Source: CAJCJE01 sp036494465
Lineage (GTDB): Bacteria > Actinomycetota > Actinomycetes > Mycobacteriales > Pseudonocardiaceae
Direction of reading: 5' to 3'
Assembly (NCBI GenBank): GCA_036494465.1
Contig: DASXOJ010000271.1
Location: forward strand, 12,803 to 76,802
DNA length: 64,000 nucleotides
Under the pieces are notes generated by a model. The model saw only the letters and a list, made by a program, of their open reading frames with translations, was not told where the DNA came from and did not search any database. A program made the position numbers and the translations under genes. Shown here in pieces: positions 61,079-64,000 of this stretch; the first letter of the stretch is position 1; every line of letters begins with the position of its first letter.

Positions 61079-61915
61079 GTGGCAGCGAACGCGTCTCCCT
61101 GGGACGAGCCGGTCGGAGTGGACACCACCAAGCCGAACGCGGCCCGGATGTATGACTGGTATCTCGGCGGCGGTCACAACTTCGAGGTGGACCGCGAATT
61201 CGGGCGCCGGGTCGAGGCGATCTGGCCGAACATCAAGCCGGTCGCCAAGCACAACCGCGCGTTCATGCAGCGCGTGGTCAAGGACAGCATCGAAGCGGGC
61301 ATCCGCCAGTTCATCGACATCGGTTCGGGTGTGCCGACCGTGGGCAACGTGCACGAGATCACCTCGGACGCCGACCCGATCGCCCGCGTCGTCTACGTCG
61401 ACTACGAACCCGTCGCGTTCGCGGCCGGCCAGGTGTTGCTTGAGGAGCAGCAAGCCGGCCACCGCGCGACAGTGATTCAGGAAGACCTGCGCGAGCCGGA
61501 CGCGATCCTCAACCACCCGGAAACCCAGCGGCTGATCAACTTCGACGAACCGGTCTGCCTGCTCACCGTCGCGCTGTTCCACTTCGTCAGCGAGGCCGAC
61601 AAGCCCGGGGAAATCCTGGCCAGCTACCGCGAAGCGCTCGCGCCCGGCTCCCGGCTCGGACTCACCCACATCGCCTGCGACGAGGCAGATCCCGAAGAAC
61701 GCGATCGGGTGCTGAACTTCTGCGAGGCATACAAGGACACCTCGAACCCGCTCTACAGCCGCGACAAGGCCGAGGTCACCGCGTTCTTCGATGGCTGGGA
61801 CGTGCTCGAACCTGGCGTCGTGTTCCTGCCCGACTGGCGCCCCTACTCGCCGCCCGACCTCACCGACACCGCGCGCAAGCTCGCCTGGTGCGGCGTGGGC
61901 GAATTGCGCAAGTAG
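61079..61915 (+). CDS. SAM-dependent methyltransferase, DUF574 family
   Basis: 278 residues. NAARMYDWYLGGGHNFEVDRE at the start and FIDIGSGVPTVGNVHEI as the SAM motif are diagnostic of the actinobacterial DUF574 group, which is greatly expanded and mostly uncharacterised. TAACCT ends six bases before the GTG at 61079 and there is no ribosome site, so the mRNA is probably leaderless. No link to the purine genes is evident. Confidence 0.88.
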   Translation: MAANASPWDEPVGVDTTKPNAARMYDWYLGGGHNFEVDREFGRRVEAIWPNIKPVAKHNRAFMQRVVKDSIEAGIRQFIDIGSGVPTVGNVHEITSDADPIARVVYVDYEPVAFAAGQVLLEEQQAGHRATVIQEDLREPDAILNHPETQRLINFDEPVCLLTVALFHFVSEADKPGEILASYREALAPGSRLGLTHIACDEADPEERDRVLNFCEAYKDTSNPLYSRDKAEVTAFFDGWDVLEPGVVFLPDWRPYSPPDLTDTARKLAWCGVGELRK

Positions 61916-62052
61916 GACAGGTTCATCGGACCGACCCCGGTCTCACACCCTCTTCGGTACGGTGCTTTATCTCGACCATCGGGGGCGCGTCGTCTGGCTT
62001 GCGCGCGGTGTCGGATCAACACTGGTCGTGCGCAACCCAGGAGGAGCTCTCT

Positions 62053-62814
62053 ATGCGGACTCAGGCCAACCCGGATGCCGTCATCGAGGTCGATCAGGTC
62101 CCGGTGACACCGGGCTGGGCCGAGCGCCTGCTCCCGGTGGGATTGCACGGGCCGGCACGGTGGGTCAACCGCCTGCTCGCGCCGTTCGCGCTGCTCGCCA
62201 CCCTGGTAGCGCTGACCATGGTCGTCGGGCTGCACCTGCTGCCCGGCTGGGGCGGCGTGAACCCGCTGACCGGCATGCTCAGCGACTACGGGGTTCGCCC
62301 GGACGGGTGGGTTTTCGACACCTCACTGGACGTGCTGAGCGTCGCGTCGCTCGCGGTGCTGGTGAAGATGGCCGTGCACGGCGTGGTCCGCTCCCGTGCC
62401 TCGGTGCTGCTGATGCTCGCCTGGTGCCTGTGCCTGGTCGGCATCGCCACCTTCACCAAGGACCCGAACCTCGGCAACCAGACCTTCGAAGGCAGCCTGC
62501 ACCTGTGGGTGACGGCGGCGGCATGCGCGAGCCTGCCGCTGGCGGGCATCGTGATCGGCTGGCGACACCGCAAAGACCCGGAATGGCGCCGCTTCGCCAT
62601 CGCCACCCAGGTGCTCGCGGTCCTGTCGATCCCGTGCTTCCTGCCGTTCATCATCTCGTTCTTCGTGATCCGCTTCGAGCACACCGGCGGCCCGCCGGAA
62701 CTACCAACCGGGCTGGTCGAACGGCTGATGGGCCTGGTCGACGTGGCCATCGTGGTGGTCATGGCGTTGTGGTCGCAGCGCGCCGCCCGCGCGCGCCGGG
62801 TGACCGTAAGCTGA
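62053..62814 (+). CDS. DUF998 membrane protein
   Basis: 253 residues with six hydrophobic helices. NPLTGMLSDYGVRPDGWVFD and the FTKDPN loop after the third helix follow the usual DUF998 pattern. GAGGAG lies seven bases before the ATG at 62053. Function unknown. The ankyrin gene begins five bases after the stop. Confidence 0.75.
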   Translation: MRTQANPDAVIEVDQVPVTPGWAERLLPVGLHGPARWVNRLLAPFALLATLVALTMVVGLHLLPGWGGVNPLTGMLSDYGVRPDGWVFDTSLDVLSVASLAVLVKMAVHGVVRSRASVLLMLAWCLCLVGIATFTKDPNLGNQTFEGSLHLWVTAAACASLPLAGIVIGWRHRKDPEWRRFAIATQVLAVLSIPCFLPFIISFFVIRFEHTGGPPELPTGLVERLMGLVDVAIVVVMALWSQRAARARRVTVS

Positions 62815-62818
62815 ATCC

Positions 62819-63205
62819 GTGGCCGATGACGAGCAGGCACTGATCGAACTGGCGACCAAGATCTTCGGCTTCGCACGCGCGGGCCAGACCACCGAACTGG
62901 TGGCCTACCTGGACGCGGGCACGCCGGTGAACCTGGCCAACGACCGCGGCGACACGCTGATCATGCTCGCCGCCTATCACGGCAACGCGGACACCGTGCG
63001 CGCCCTGCTCGACCGCGGCGCCGATCCCAACCAGGCCAACGACGTGGGTCAGACCCCGCTGGCCGGCGCCGTGTTCAAGGGCGAGAACGAGGTCGTCGCG
63101 GCGCTCGTCGAGGGCGGCGCCGACCCGAACGCGGGTGCGCCGTCGGCCATCGAGGCCGCGCGGATGTTCGGCAAGGACGACCTGCTCAGCTTGTTCGGTA
63201 ACTGA
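62819..63205 (+). CDS. Ankyrin-repeat protein
   Basis: 128 residues with about three ankyrin repeats, for example RGDTLIMLAAYHGNADTVRALLDRGADPN and GQTPLAGAVFKGENEVVAALVEGGADPN in parts. No signal peptide. Such short cytoplasmic ankyrin proteins are common in actinomycetes and bind unknown partners. The GTG at 62819 is close to the preceding stop. Confidence 0.85.
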   Translation: MADDEQALIELATKIFGFARAGQTTELVAYLDAGTPVNLANDRGDTLIMLAAYHGNADTVRALLDRGADPNQANDVGQTPLAGAVFKGENEVVAALVEGGADPNAGAPSAIEAARMFGKDDLLSLFGN

Positions 63206-63220
63206 GCAGGTCGCGGCGCG

Positions 63221-63505
63221 TCAGGCGCCGGAGCCGGTCGTGGTGGTGTTGGTGTCGGTCGGGCTGACCGGGGCATTGCCCGAGCTCGGCGCACCCGAGG
63301 TGTTCGTGCCGGTCACGTTCGTGCCGGTGACGTTCGTGGAGGTCGGCGCGACCGTGGTGGTGGTGACCGCGGGCCCGTAGGACGTCGTGGTCGTGTCGTT
63401 CGGGTTGGCGGGGCTCTGCAACGAGGTGCTGCAACCGGCCATGGTCAGAGCGGCAGCGCTGAGCAGCACGGCAGCAGCCGTAGTGCGGATCACGGTGGTA
63501 CGCAC
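63221..63505 (-). CDS. Small Thr/Asn-rich lipoprotein
   Basis: 94 residues. A signal peptide ends LTMAGC, a lipobox, followed by about 65 residues almost wholly Thr, Ser, Asn, Pro and Gly (repeats of NVTGT). The GTG at 63505 has AAGGGG ten bases upstream. No function can be inferred beyond a disordered envelope lipoprotein. It is convergent with the ankyrin gene. Confidence 0.7.
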   Translation of the reverse strand: MRTTVIRTTAAAVLLSAAALTMAGCSTSLQSPANPNDTTTTSYGPAVTTTTVAPTSTNVTGTNVTGTNTSGAPSSGNAPVSPTDTNTTTTGSGA

Positions 63506-63779
63506 GGTCGCGTTTCCCCTTCTCAAAGACACGAGCTCGACACGATCAGGCCCCAAGAGTAGGACCGGGCCGGTTGGGCGCTCCGCCGCGGTCGTCGATC
63601 ATCGGTGACGGGCGTCACTCTCGAGCCTGGCCTGGTCAGAGGTTGTCCGGTTTGGTTCTCGCGCATCCGGCCCTGCGCGGTGTGCAACATCTTCGCGGTC
63701 TACGATCCGATGCGAGCGTGTGCCGCGATTTGTTGGCACGCCCACGCAACAGGTCAACAAGGTCAGTGCAGGAGGCATC

Positions 63780-64000
63780 GTGACGGCCGTAGTGCCCAAA
63801 CCGATCGTTACCCGCCCCTATCCGGCGCACGAGACGGTCAAGGGGTCCTACCTGCTGAAGATGTTCCGCACCACGGACCCGAAGATGCTCGGCATCATGT
63901 ACCTCACGACGTCGTTCGGGTTCTTCCTGGTCGGCGGCGTGATGGCACTGCTGATGCGTACCGAGCTGGCGCGGCCGGGGCTGCAGTTCCTCTCCCAGGA
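63780..64000 (+). CDS. ctaD: Cytochrome c oxidase subunit I, N-terminal part
   Basis: About 73 residues are visible before the window ends. TRPYPAHETVKGSYLLKMFRTTD in parts and LGIMYLTTSFGFFLVGG are the usual start of actinobacterial CtaD with its first membrane helix. The GTG at 63780 has GGAGG four bases upstream. It is the catalytic subunit of the aa3 oxidase, a housekeeping gene, so region 5 is probably core chromosome. Confidence 0.92.
   Translation, partial: MTAVVPKPIVTRPYPAHETVKGSYLLKMFRTTDPKMLGIMYLTTSFGFFLVGGVMALLMRTELARPGLQFLSQ

Overview
The window comes from a high-GC Gram-positive actinomycete, most likely of the Pseudonocardiales. The signs are strong GC bias at third codon positions, many GTG/TTG starts, leaderless promoters with TANNNT boxes, SARP/AfsR and StrR-type antibiotic regulators, a four-gene conservon and a cytochrome aa3 gene. 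No rRNA, tRNA, CRISPR array or intact insertion sequence was seen.

Region 1 (1-14.6 kb) looks like a specialised-metabolite locus. A long minus-strand operon reads: ornithine-cyclodeaminase-like protein, StrR-like ParB/HTH regulator, a single A-PCP-C NRPS module, a small SARP regulator, an MFS exporter, a seven-codon ORF encoding MRYDWDQ, and a cytochrome P450 that runs off the left edge. The tiny ORF before a P450 resembles the biarylitide class of P450-crosslinked RiPPs, whose precursors are MRYYH-like pentapeptides, but the sequence is different and it sits beside an NRPS module. Three SARP-type heptamers at 11-bp spacing lie upstream of the first gene. A second small ORF (22 or 52 codons) faces away from the operon and is closed by a 14-bp terminator. 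Next come an AfsR-like regulator and a short leucyl-tRNA synthetase lacking the leucine-specific insertion, a plausible self-resistance copy.

Region 2 (14.7-25.2 kb) holds a DUF2127 membrane protein, a conservon (histidine kinase, roadblock, DUF742, GTPase), a 50-bp tandem repeat abutting a decayed ABC ATPase, a serine hydrolase, an XRE regulator, a WS/DGAT acyltransferase, an SDR and an anchored acidic protein.

Region 3 (25.3-35.6 kb) is a myo-inositol catabolism and uptake regulon. The operon iolE-iolC-aldolase-ABC importer-iolB-iolD reads left from a near-consensus promoter. It is divergent from a GntR repressor gene and iolG, and nested palindromes lie between them. iolA is not in the window.

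Region 4 (35.6-61 kb) is an almost complete purine-to-central-metabolism supercluster. It carries an IclR/AllR-type regulator, malate synthase and a DUF6986 aldolase, a urate/xanthine permease, urate oxidase, HIU hydrolase and OHCU decarboxylase. The glyoxylate arm (hyi, glxR, gcl, glycerate kinase), allantoinase and allantoicase follow. An AzgA-type permease, guanine deaminase, three-subunit xanthine dehydrogenase with an embedded 8-oxoguanine deaminase, and a PucR regulator complete it. Three GGAA-N6-(T/C)TCC palindromes lie in its divergent promoter regions. Ureidoglycolate lyase is not recognisable.

Region 5 (61-64 kb) has a DUF574 methyltransferase, a DUF998 membrane protein, an ankyrin protein, a small lipoprotein and the start of ctaD.
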